Assembly (NCBI GenBank): GCA_016935885.1
Contig: JAFGQA010000296.1
Coordinates: 1 to 16,128, forward strand
DNA: 16,128 nt
Source of the DNA: Phycisphaerae bacterium
GTDB taxonomy: Bacteria > Planctomycetota > Phycisphaerae > UBA1845 > UTPLA1
Direction of reading: 5' to 3'
The notes under the pieces are model-generated. The model saw only the letters and a program-made list of their open reading frames with translations, searched no databases and was not told the origin of the DNA. A program made the translations under genes and the position numbers. How positions within the stretch are numbered: the stretch's first letter is position 1; each line of letters begins with the position of its first letter. Of the stretch, positions 6,438-14,600 are shown in pieces.

Positions 6438-8018
6438 ATGCACGACTGGCCCGTGACATTCTCGTTACCGCACGGGCTGACGATCGGCGGCATCACAACC
6501 TGGGCTGTGCAACTTGCGGGCGCGCTCGCCAGCGCGGGCCGCGACGTCCGACTCGTCAGCCATCACGCCGCTGAGGGCCACGACGGCATGGACTGGAGCG
6601 CGCAGCCCGAGTTGTCTGAGGTCCGCGTGGTGCGTGCGCCATCGCTGACAGCCCGGACCGCGAGACAGGATTGCCTCCGGGTGTACAGGGAGCTGCTGCC
6701 GACCATCCTACTGCCAAGTGTGTTGGCGGAAAGCTATGCCATCGCGGCGGCGTTGGCCACGGTGTACGCCGACGGTATTCGGGTCGCCGGCTGGAACCAT
6801 TCGGATAACCCGTACGACTATGCGTGCCTTGGCTACTACGAGCCGATCATTCATCGCTACGTCGTCAACACGATCCAGTGTGAACACCAGCTTCGTGACC
6901 GTCTGCCGACCCGCTGTGAGGAGATCACGCACATCCCGCACGGCGTGCGGATCCCACCAGCGGTCGAGCGCCGTTCGCTGGTGGGCCGCGGAATCCGGCT
7001 CGTCTACGCCGGGCGCATGGAGCAACTCGTCAAACGCGTGATGGATCTCGTCCGGCTCGCTGAGCTGCTGCACGAGCGGGGCATACGCTTTGAAATGGCG
7101 CTGATCGGCGACGGGCCGCAGTCGGTTCAGCTTGACCGAGCCGCCCGTGTGTTGAACGAACGATTGCAAGCCGCCGCCAGCATCATCAGACGCGAGCCGC
7201 CGATCCTGCCGCACCGCGTGCAGGATCAGTGGCGCGAGGCGGACGTTTCGGTGCTCACCTCCACGCACGAGGGACTCAGCCTGCAGATGATCGAAGCCAT
7301 GGCATGCGGTTGCGTGCCCGTCGTCAGCCGGGTGGCGAGCGGGGCCGAGGAAATGGTCACGGACGGCGAAAACGGGTTCACGTTCCAGCCGGGCGACGTC
7401 GAGACCATGGCCGACCGTATCGCGTGGCTCGCGGGCAACGAGTCCGCAATGAAACGGATGTCGAAAGCGGCACGGGAGACGGTCGCTCGTTGCTGCGGCT
7501 ACGACAGCTTCCTGAGGCGAACGGCGGCCGTGCTGGACGAGGCGTCGGCCGATCCGGACCGCGCCTGGCCGTCCGGAAGGCCCATTGACATGAACCACCG
7601 CGATGGCACGTGCCGCGCGACGGTCCCCAGTGATGCGCCCCAGCGGCTGGCGGCAACGCTGCGCGAGGTCGCGGAACAGGGTGGCGGCCCCATTGCCATC
7701 TACGGCGGCGGTGGTCACACCGTGGCGCTCGCTGAGGTGTGGGCGACGTCACCGGTCGACATCGTCGCCGTGATCGACGACGATCCAGGCCGGCGCGGAC
7801 ATCGCCTGTGGGGTTGGCCCATCGTCGGGCCAGACGACGCAGTGGCAACAGGTGCGCAATCGGTCCTGATCAGTTCGTGGATGCACGAGTCAGCGATTTG
7901 GCAGCGCCGGCACGTCCTGGAAGCGGCCGGCCTTCGCGTCTTGCGGATGTATGGATCGCCCGAGACAGACAAGGCCATCGAGAAACCATGTCACCACGAG
8001 TTGCAGTCGACGCCGTGA
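6438..8018 (+). CDS. GT4 glycosyltransferase fused to a PglD-like Rossmann domain
   Basis: 526 residues. The N-terminal part (1-about 370) is a GT-B family 4 enzyme: glycine-rich GGIT loop (17-20), IPHGV (166-170), YAGRMEQLVKR (190-200) with the donor-binding Arg/Lys, and the EX7E motif EGLSLQMIE (278-286) followed by AMACGCVPVVS. It should move a sugar from a nucleotide sugar to a glycan or lipid-linked acceptor. The C-terminal part (about 415-507) is a separate Rossmann-like domain: IYGGGGH (421-427), IDDDPGRRG, WPIVGPDD, VLISSWMHE (476-484). It resembles the N-terminal domain of PglD-type sugar acyltransferases and similar modules appended to sugar enzymes. The ATG at 6438 fits the fold start, with AGGA at 6423-6426; a longer frame from 6297 adds unconserved residues. 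First gene of the operon. Confidence 0.88.
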   Translation: MHDWPVTFSLPHGLTIGGITTWAVQLAGALASAGRDVRLVSHHAAEGHDGMDWSAQPELSEVRVVRAPSLTARTARQDCLRVYRELLPTILLPSVLAESYAIAAALATVYADGIRVAGWNHSDNPYDYACLGYYEPIIHRYVVNTIQCEHQLRDRLPTRCEEITHIPHGVRIPPAVERRSLVGRGIRLVYAGRMEQLVKRVMDLVRLAELLHERGIRFEMALIGDGPQSVQLDRAARVLNERLQAAASIIRREPPILPHRVQDQWREADVSVLTSTHEGLSLQMIEAMACGCVPVVSRVASGAEEMVTDGENGFTFQPGDVETMADRIAWLAGNESAMKRMSKAARETVARCCGYDSFLRRTAAVLDEASADPDRAWPSGRPIDMNHRDGTCRATVPSDAPQRLAATLREVAEQGGGPIAIYGGGGHTVALAEVWATSPVDIVAVIDDDPGRRGHRLWGWPIVGPDDAVATGAQSVLISSWMHESAIWQRRHVLEAAGLRVLRMYGSPETDKAIEKPCHHELQSTP

Positions 8019-8833
8019 TCACGCTATTGGTCTGGGATGCCCATGAAGCGACCTCACGGCTGTGTGAATGTGTGAAGGAAGGCGTGTCGAGGCGCGCGTC
8101 GTGGCATCTGCTGATTCTCGATCAGGGCTCGGCCGAGCCAACGGCCACCATGCTGTCGGACTTCGCCGCGCGGATGGGGCCGGCGGTGACGTTGGATCGT
8201 ATCGGCGGCAACATCGGCTACCCGGCGGGGCACAATCGACTACACCGTATCGCTGCCGAGCGGTTCGATAGCCGGTATCTGGTCACGATCAACAGCGACG
8301 TGGTCTTCGACGACCCGTCATGGCTGGACACGCTTGTGGATTTCATGGACGTCAATGCCGACGTGGGGATCGCGGGACCGACCGGAGTGACGTACGAACG
8401 GGTTCCGCCGCACAGGTTGGGCTGGTGCCGACTTGCCACGGCCGAGGAGATGAAGGAACGTCGGTTCGACGCCATATCAGGCTCGGTTTGCGTCATCCGC
8501 CAACGCATGATCGAGCAGATCGGCTTGTTCGACGAGGCGTTCACGCCCGGCTACTACGAGGACACGGATCTGACCTTCCGTGCCAAGGCGACGGGGTGGC
8601 GCATCGCGTTGTGTGACGTCCCGCATCGGCACCACGATCTTGGCAGCGAGAAGTCCACCACCGGGATCAAACAAGCCGAGTTGGCCGCACAGTACGGCAA
8701 CTTCCAGAAGCGCAATCGGGATTTGTTTGTCGAACGTTGGCTGACGGCCTCGCCTCGCAGGCTCGCCGGCCCGAATATGAGGCGGTTGTTCCCCACCGTG
8801 TACGTTCCCAACCTGGAGGGCGCCAAATGTTAG
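7988..8833 (+). CDS. GT2 family glycosyltransferase (rhamnosyltransferase-like)
   Basis: 281 residues with a GT-A fold. Strand 1 is AVITLLVW (9-16). GGNIGYPAGHNR (73-84) is the loop typical of WbbL/RfbF-like rhamnosyltransferases. NSD (102-104) takes the metal-binding DXD position. GSVCVIRQRMIEQIGLFDE (165-183) is followed by YYEDTDL (189-195), the acceptor/catalytic-base region, and PHRHHDLGS (212-220). It adds a sugar to a growing surface glycan; the donor cannot be told from sequence. It overlaps the end of the GT4 gene by 31 bp. An alternative in-frame GTG at 8015 would give a 4-bp GTGA overlap with the upstream stop codon. I prefer ATG 7988 because it leaves room before strand 1. Translational coupling is likely either way. 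Confidence 0.88.
   Translation: MSPRVAVDAVITLLVWDAHEATSRLCECVKEGVSRRASWHLLILDQGSAEPTATMLSDFAARMGPAVTLDRIGGNIGYPAGHNRLHRIAAERFDSRYLVTINSDVVFDDPSWLDTLVDFMDVNADVGIAGPTGVTYERVPPHRLGWCRLATAEEMKERRFDAISGSVCVIRQRMIEQIGLFDEAFTPGYYEDTDLTFRAKATGWRIALCDVPHRHHDLGSEKSTTGIKQAELAAQYGNFQKRNRDLFVERWLTASPRRLAGPNMRRLFPTVYVPNLEGAKC
8815..8820 (+). promoter_or_regulatory. Ribosome binding site deciding the start at 8827
   Basis: GGAGGG lies 6 nt before the ATG at 8827, inside the last codons of the GT2 gene. It settles the start of the next gene against a longer frame beginning at 8737. Confidence 0.75.
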
Positions 8834-9729
8834 GCGAACGCCAGATGGTGGTGATACTCGGTCTGTCCAAGGGCGGCACGAACCATTTGGCCCAGGTCGT
8901 TCACGCGTGCGACGGCGTCGTCGGATTCACAGAAGGCATCAGTCGATTGGTCCATCCGACGCGAAGGCCCGAGCGACAGATCGTTACGTCGGAGGCATTC
9001 CAGGCGGGCGTGCTGAAGCCGGTCAAGCCGCTCGAACGGGCGAGCATCGTTTCGCTCAACAAGGTCAACTACACGCTCGTTGTTTACCCGGAGGCGTGGG
9101 GCCGATTCCTGGCTGCCGACGGCAACAGCAAGACGGTCGTGCTGTTGCGGAACCCGCTGATGATTCATCGCAGTCGCCTGGCGTACGTGCGAAGAACAAA
9201 GCCGCAGCGGGTACGATGGCTTGAGCCCCAGCAGCTCGCCAGGGAGATGGTCGAGTTGTTCGCGCTGACCTGGCGATTGCCACGGGCCACGATCGCCTTC
9301 CACGAGCGCGGGTTGATTGATCGTCACAAGAGCCTGCTGGACGAGTTGGGTCTGAGCGGCTCGCGCGATGTGGCACCCAACGCCTGCCCGTCCTGCGGCG
9401 GAAGGCTCGATCGCCGTCGACGATCCGACGACGATCCGAACGAGTGGTTGTTCTGCCAGACCTGCAGGCGATTCATAGGAGGCGAAGGCGATTACAACTA
9501 CATCCGCCGTGAAGATGACATCGAAGGGTACAGGAGGCAGGAGGTTCAGGCACGGAACGACGACGTGATGGCGGTTCTTCGACAACGGCTAGGCGACGGG
9601 CTCGTCGATCTGTTTTGTGACGGCGCCCATTGGACGAACGAGGGCCGGCAGGCCGTGCGGGACGCATTGAACCGTGACGCCGATCGCTGGCGGGCCGTGC
9701 CGTTGAACGAGATGCTATATCCGTATTGA
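8827..9729 (+). CDS. Sulfotransferase-like P-loop protein with inserted Cys4 zinc ribbon
   Basis: 300 residues. The N terminus MVVILGLSKGGTNHLAQVV (7-25) matches the 5'-phosphosulfate-binding loop of sulfotransferases, and VVLLRNPLMIHRSRLAYVRR (104-123) matches the 3'-phosphate-binding segment (R-x-P...S). Such enzymes move sulfate from PAPS to a sugar hydroxyl. Unusually, residues 187-213 hold CPSC and CQTC (Cys187, 190, 210, 213), a short zinc-ribbon-like insert separated by an Arg/Asp-rich stretch. The C-terminal segment has DGAHWTNEG (265-273), reminiscent of an SGNH D-x-x-H block but without the matching N-terminal GDS. The start is decided by GGAGGG at 8815-8820. It overlaps the GT2 gene by 7 bp and the next gene begins 15 bp later. 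The gene call is firm; the sulfotransferase activity is an inference. Confidence 0.75.
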   Translation: MLGERQMVVILGLSKGGTNHLAQVVHACDGVVGFTEGISRLVHPTRRPERQIVTSEAFQAGVLKPVKPLERASIVSLNKVNYTLVVYPEAWGRFLAADGNSKTVVLLRNPLMIHRSRLAYVRRTKPQRVRWLEPQQLAREMVELFALTWRLPRATIAFHERGLIDRHKSLLDELGLSGSRDVAPNACPSCGGRLDRRRRSDDDPNEWLFCQTCRRFIGGEGDYNYIRREDDIEGYRRQEVQARNDDVMAVLRQRLGDGLVDLFCDGAHWTNEGRQAVRDALNRDADRWRAVPLNEMLYPY

Positions 9730-9744
9730 TGCGAAGCGAACGGA

Positions 9745-11259
9745 ATGGACGCAGGCGTAGAGAAGCACCCGGATGCGAAGGTCGCCTCGACGGCGCGGTT
9801 TGATGTTGGTGACGGCGGCAAGGTGTTGCTGGCCGCCGGCTGCGAGGTTCGTGACGGCGCGCATTTTGAGGTGTACGACGAGGGCGTTGTCTCCGTGGGT
9901 CGGGCCGCCGTGATCGGCGTGAATAACTGGATTCAGGGCAACGGCGATGTGACCATCGGGGAGGACACCATCCTGGGACCGGGCGTCGTGCTGACCAGCA
10001 CACACCATCAGATGGATCTGGCGTTGCCGATTCGCGGGCAGCCGCTGTCCAAGCGGCCGATCGTCATCGGGCGAGACGTTTGGATCGGGGCAAACGCGAC
10101 GATCGCCGCTGGTGTGCGGATCGACGATCACGCGGTGATCGGGGCCAACAGTTTCGTCAATCGCGACGTGGACAGGGCGACGACCGTCGCCGGCAGTCCG
10201 GCCCGGCCGATCGGGCGGCGGACGGACGTACCGACGAGATTGACGCTCCTGTTCGCCGTTGCCGTCGGCATCACCGACCGTCCGGCCCGATGGCACGCCA
10301 TCAGTCGGTTCTTTGCGACGATGGGCAACACCTTGCGCGAGATCGGCGTGGACAGTTGGTACGTCTGTCATCCCGCCGCGGCAAAGCCACTTCAACGCGT
10401 CTTGTGTGGCAGGAGCATCGTTCGCGAGGACCATTCGGATTTCGGGGACTTGCTCGACCGCATCAAGCCGGACGCCGTCTTCATTTGGAACGGGGCCTCC
10501 GACGGAGACCTGATGACGCGACGGTTCGCCGACGAGCGCGGCATCCCATGCCGATTCGGTGAACTTGGCTGGTTCCCACAGTCTACGACGTTGCACTTTG
10601 ACACCGAGGGCACCAACGCCCGCAGCTCGATCCGCCGGTTGGATCTGTCGTCCGTCCGTGTGGACCCGAGGCTGGATGAGTGGCTTGAAAGGTGGCGGTC
10701 GGATCAGGAGATGACGGATCCGGATCGCAGGGGTTACGTTTTCGTGCCGTTGCAGGATGAACGGGACGTGAACATCACGCTGGCCTCGCCGTACGCGACG
10801 ATGGACGCCTTCGTTACCGCGTTGGCGGGCAAGTTCCCGTCGACGCGATTCATCGTCCGGCCGCATCCCCATTTTGCCGAGGCGCCGCTGACGCCGCATC
10901 CCAACGTCGAGGTTCGTTGCGACGGCTCGCTGCACGGCTGGATCAAGCACGCGGATGCGGTGGTCGGGATAAACTCGACGGTGCTGCTTGAATCGCTGGC
11001 CTGGGACAAACCGACGCATTCTGTGGGCGTTGGTTTGGCGACGGGCCTTGACGTCCTATTCGAGGCGGACAGTGTCGAGGGCCTGACGCTGGATCGTCAG
11101 ATCGACCCCTACAGACGGGAGCGCACGCGGCAACTGTTGAGCGAGTTGATCTTCGTGCGGCAGATCTACCGCAAGGACCTGCACTATCTAGACCGCGTGC
11201 GCCGCGCATACGGGGTTTCTGATTTGGTTTTATCAACAAACCACCGCCTCTGGCGGTGA
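9745..11259 (+). CDS. Hexapeptide acyltransferase fused to KpsC/KpsS-like capsule domain
   Basis: 504 residues in two parts. Residues about 1-160 form a left-handed beta-helix acyltransferase: hexapeptide turns VGRAAVIG, VTIGEDTILGPGVVL (69-83), catalytic-type His87/88 in TSTHHQMD, and VIGRDVWIGANATIAAGV (107-124), then VAGSPARPIGRR (148-159), the usual end of maa/WbbJ-like O-acetyltransferases. Residues about 165-490 resemble the Capsule_synth family (KpsC/KpsS, retaining Kdo-type transferases): YVFVPLQDERD (331-341), RPHPH (372-376), HADAVVGINSTVLLESLAW (402-420), DKPTHSVGVG. The enzyme could both O-acylate and extend or prime a polysaccharide. It is the last gene of the operon, 15 bp after its neighbour, with only a weak upstream ribosome site, so coupling is likely. 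Confidence 0.87.
   Translation: MDAGVEKHPDAKVASTARFDVGDGGKVLLAAGCEVRDGAHFEVYDEGVVSVGRAAVIGVNNWIQGNGDVTIGEDTILGPGVVLTSTHHQMDLALPIRGQPLSKRPIVIGRDVWIGANATIAAGVRIDDHAVIGANSFVNRDVDRATTVAGSPARPIGRRTDVPTRLTLLFAVAVGITDRPARWHAISRFFATMGNTLREIGVDSWYVCHPAAAKPLQRVLCGRSIVREDHSDFGDLLDRIKPDAVFIWNGASDGDLMTRRFADERGIPCRFGELGWFPQSTTLHFDTEGTNARSSIRRLDLSSVRVDPRLDEWLERWRSDQEMTDPDRRGYVFVPLQDERDVNITLASPYATMDAFVTALAGKFPSTRFIVRPHPHFAEAPLTPHPNVEVRCDGSLHGWIKHADAVVGINSTVLLESLAWDKPTHSVGVGLATGLDVLFEADSVEGLTLDRQIDPYRRERTRQLLSELIFVRQIYRKDLHYLDRVRRAYGVSDLVLSTNHRLWR
11242..11258 (+). terminator. Weak hairpin at the end of the glycan operon
   Basis: CACCGCC (11242-11248) pairs with GGCGGTG (11252-11258) around a TCT loop. It overlaps the stop codon of the last operon gene. 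No T-run follows directly; TTTTA appears 15 nt later. It may slow or end transcription, but it is not a textbook terminator. Confidence 0.35.
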
Positions 11260-11374
11260 GAATTGACAAGGTTTTACCGGTTTGGCGTTCCCGTTGCCGC
11301 GATGTCGTTCGCAGAAACGTGATGTCGCCCGCGGGGTTTGAGCACTTCGGCCCCCGATGGGCCGCGGCTTGTAG

Positions 11375-11403
11375 CCAGGGGTGGAGCGAAGCGGAATCCC
11401 TGG
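11375..11403 (+). repeat. 29-bp palindromic repeat, forward copy
   Basis: The stem CCAGGG (11375-11380) pairs with CCCTGG (11398-11403) around the core TGGAGCGAAGCGGAA. The inverted relative at 11509-11537 differs at 3 of 29 positions, two of which compensate each other in the stem. Confidence 0.75.
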
Positions 11404-11466
11404 TCACCATGTCGTCTGTTTACTCCCGCCCCGGGCGGCGGAAGTGCCCTGCGCGTGACACCTGCC

Positions 11467-11485
11467 TCCGCCCCGTCGGGGCGGA
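11467..11485. repeat. GC-rich hairpin, first of a pair
   Basis: TCCGCCCC (11467-11474) and GGGGCGGA (11478-11485) form an 8-bp stem with loop GTC. The identical arms recur at 11547-11566 with loop ATTC. The two copies flank the inverted 29-bp palindrome. Confidence 0.7.
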
Positions 11486-11508
11486 AGGTTGAGAGGTACG
11501 ATCCGTAC

Positions 11509-11537
11509 CCACGGGTTCCGCTTCGCTCCACCCGTGG
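11509..11537 (-). repeat. 29-bp palindromic repeat, inverted copy
   Basis: The stem CCACGGG (11509-11515) pairs with CCCGTGG (11531-11537) around TTCCGCTTCGCTCCA, the reverse complement of the core at 11382-11396. It sits between the two TCCGCCCC hairpins. Confidence 0.75.
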
Positions 11538-11546
11538 CAACGATCC

Positions 11547-11566
11547 TCCGCCCCATTCGGGGCGGA
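11547..11566. repeat. GC-rich hairpin, second of a pair
   Basis: TCCGCCCC (11547-11554) and GGGGCGGA (11559-11566) surround the loop ATTC. The arms are identical to those of the hairpin at 11467-11485. Confidence 0.7.
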
Positions 11567-11605
11567 TATGATCGGTAAACTCCAATCCTGGCGGGCTTCG
11601 TCACC

Positions 11606-11651
11606 GGCCCCTTTCAGGGGCCTTCCTCATACCACCGGCCCTGCCGGTGGT
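11606..11651 (-). terminator. Double hairpin downstream of the giant surface-protein gene
   Basis: Two stems follow the stop codon at 11682-11684 in the minus direction. ACCACCGGC/GCCGGTGGT (11631-11639 and 11643-11651) is 9 bp with loop CCT. GGCCCC/GGGGCC (11606-11611 and 11617-11622) has loop TTTCA. The first starts about 30 bp after the stop. There is no T-tract on either strand, so termination is only suggested by position and stability. Confidence 0.4.
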
Positions 11652-11681
11652 TGCTGATTCTGGGACAGGCTCCTGAGGGTC

Positions 11682-14600
11682 CTATCTCCGCGTCGGGCGC
11701 CGCCTGCGTCTTATGCCCATGCCGACGCCGCATAGCGACAGTGCGCACAGCATCGTAGACATACTGGCACCAGCACCGCACATGCCGCCATTGGCCCCCG
11801 GCACGACGAGGTCCGTGGGCGCGGCCGGTTCGGCCATCGAGGCAGCGTCGCTGACGTCCCCGGCGTCATTGGACGCCGCGACCGGCTTGTCAGACGGCAG
11901 GTCTTCCTCGGGATCGACCGGCAGTCCATCATCAGGCGGGGGCGCGGTCTCCGTGTAGGCGACGTACTGGTACTCGTTGTACTCCCACACGCTGTTGATG
12001 TATGAGTTGAGCCGCACGTACACCGCGCTGCCGTCGGTCGGCAGGCCGGTTACGGTCGCCTGTTGCGTCGTGCCCGTGGACTGATTGTAGATGTCCTTGG
12101 CGCCCTGGCTTGTGCCGACCCACAGTCGATATTGCGCCACGCCGGCGCCGCTGTTCCATTGGAACGTGAAGCTCGCCCCGGTCAGGGTCGCCCCGCCGCT
12201 GGCCGGCGTTGTCATCGTGGCCGCGGCGGTGTCGATGACGTTGAATGCACCCGACGTTGCCGCGGTCAGGCTGTCGCCGCCGCTGGCGGTCGCGGTCAGT
12301 ATGACGCCGGTCTCAACCTTGTCGTAGGTCACGCCGGAAATGGTCACGCTGCTGGTGCCCGCCGTGATCGTGCCGGACAAGGTCCCGCCAAGGTTGCCCG
12401 TGCCGGTGTTCAGCGTGAGTGTCACCGTCGTGTCCTGCGTAGCGAAGGCGGTGTCGTTGGATGCGTCTTCGACGTTCACGGTCACGCTGAAGGCGATGCT
12501 CTTAACCTGCTGGCTGACGGTCGTGAACGTCAGGTGGTCCGGCGGCCGGCTCTCGACGTTGAACGCGTTGGAGTCGATCGCCGTTAACGTATCTCCGCCG
12601 CTGGCCGTCGCGGTGAGCACGACACCGGTCTCCGCCGTGTCATACGTCACGCCGGAGATGGTGACGCTGCTCGTCCCGGCGGTGATCGTCCCCGCGACGG
12701 TCCCGCCCAAGGTACCGGTGCCCGTCTTCACGGTCAGCGTCACCGTCGTGGTCGCCGTGACGTTCGCCGCGTTGCCGACGCTGTCGGTGGAGGTCACCGT
12801 GACGTTGAACGGGATGTCTTCGCCTTGCGTAGCAATGGTGGCGGCGGCGAGCTTGGAAGCGGTGCCGGCCGCGACAGCGAACAGGTTGGAGTTGGCTGCG
12901 GTGAGGCTGTCACCGCTGGTGCGCGTGGCCGTCAAGCTGACGCCGGACTCGGCCGTGTCATAGGTGACGCCGGAGATGGTAACGCTGCTGGTACCGCCGG
13001 TGATCGTGCCGGTGGTGGTGCCGCCGAGGCTGCCGCTGCCGGTGTTGACGCTGAGCGAAACGCCCGTGTCCTGCGTCGTGACGACCGGGTTGCCGTAGGT
13101 GTCGGTGGATTTCACGGTCACGTTGAACGCCGTCCCTGCCACCTGGCTGGCGACGGTGTTGACGGTCAGCTTGGTCAGCGAATTCGCACTGACGGTGAAG
13201 GTGTTGGACGTGGCCGCCGTCAACGGGAAGCCACCGCTTTCCGTGGCGGTCAGGCTAACGCCGGATTCGGCGACATTGTACGTCACACCGGAGATGGTCT
13301 TCGAGCTGGTGCCGGACGTCATCGTGCCCGAGAGCGTGCCGCCCAGGCTCCCAGTACCAGTGGCCAGCGACAGGGTAACCAGCGAATCCACGAGCAGGTT
13401 GGAGTCGTTGCCGTATTGGTCTTGTGCCGTGACGGCCACATTGAAGGCCGTGCCTGCCGTCTGACCGGCGATGGTCGTGATGGCGAGTTTGCAGGCCGGT
13501 CCCGCGGTGACGTTAAACGAGTTCGAGTCTGCCGCGGTGAGGGTGTCTCCGCCGGTGGCGGTGGCGGTGAAGACGACGCCGTTCTCCTTGGTGTTCCAGA
13601 TCACGCCGGAGATCGTGACGGAACTGGTCCCGGCCGTCATCGTGCCGGTCGTCGTTCCATCGTCCAGTGCGCCAGCGGTACCGGTCTTGACCGACAGCGT
13701 AATCGTCGTGTCCTGCGTGATGGTGGACGCGTTGCCGGCCGAGTCGGTGGCGTTGACGGTCACGCTGAAGGCCTCGCCGGCTTGCCGCGCGGTGACGGTG
13801 GTGACGGCCAGCTTGCTCGCCACACCTTCGATGACGTTGAATGTGTTCGAGTCGGCGGAGTTGAGCGTGTCACCACTGGTCCTGCTGGCGGTCAGCGAGA
13901 CGCCACTCTCCTCGGTATCCCAGGTCACGCCAGAAATCGTAACGGTGCTCGTACCGGACGTGATGGTGCCGGTGGTGGTGCCACCGATCGCGCCGGTGCC
14001 GGTCTTCTTGGCGAGCGCCACGCCGGTATCTCCCGATACCGTCGTGCTGTTGCCATACTGATCGACGACGTTGAGCGTTACATCGAACGCGACACCGAGG
14101 CGCTGTTGGCTGATCGTCGCGACGGTCAGATCGTTCGCGCTGCCGGCGCCTACGGTGAACGTGTTGGACGTGCCGGCGGATAACACGTCACCGCTCGTGC
14201 GCGTGGCGGTGAGGCTGACACCGGTCTCCATCGTGTCGTAGGTCACGCCGGATACCGTCTTCGAGCTTGTCCCGCCGGTGATCGTTCCAGACGTGGTCCC
14301 GCCGAGTGTACCGGTGCCGGTGCCCACAGACAGGGTGACGGCGGTGTCCTGCGTTGTCACAACCGGATTGCCGCAGGAGTCGGTGGACTTCACGAGGACG
14401 TTGAAGGTCTCGCCGGCAGCCTGGTCAGCGATTGTCGAGATCGTCAGTTTGGACAGCGCGCCTGCGGAGACGGTGAACGACGCGGAATCCTCGGCCGTCA
14501 GCGAATCACCCCCGCTCGCGGTGGCTGTCAGGACGACGCCGCTTTCGGCTACGTCGTAGATGGTGCCCGAGATCGTCACGCTGCTGGTCCCGGCGGATAT

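Larger units (their letters stand above)
11260..11681. other. Intergenic hairpin array between convergent genes
   Basis: No gene is supported. At least eight short palindromes lie in about 310 bp: 11348-11364, 11366-11376, 11375-11403, 11467-11485, 11495-11509, 11509-11537, 11547-11566, 11606-11622 and 11631-11651 are the clear ones, and CCCGCCCCGGGCGG near 11425-11438 is another. The region separates the + strand operon from the convergent giant surface-protein gene, so some hairpins may act as two-way transcription ends. Confidence 0.65.

Noticed and set aside
6708..7718. Minus-strand open frame of 336 codons
   Set aside because: It is antisense to the GT4 gene, which carries GT-B motifs; there is no start signal and no domain.
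9715..11019. Minus-strand open frame of 434 codons
   Set aside because: It is antisense to the acyltransferase/KpsC-like gene, which has clear motifs. The product is Arg/His/Pro-rich with no recognisable domain.
11263..11268. Perfect TTGACA, a consensus -35 hexamer
   Set aside because: There is no -10-like sequence 16-18 bp downstream, and no + strand gene follows before the convergent gene.
12825..14183. Plus-strand open frame of 452 codons, and several similar ones, across the repeat region
   Set aside because: They are mirror frames of the GC-rich 318-bp coding repeats on the minus strand. Their apparent repeats follow from the true gene.
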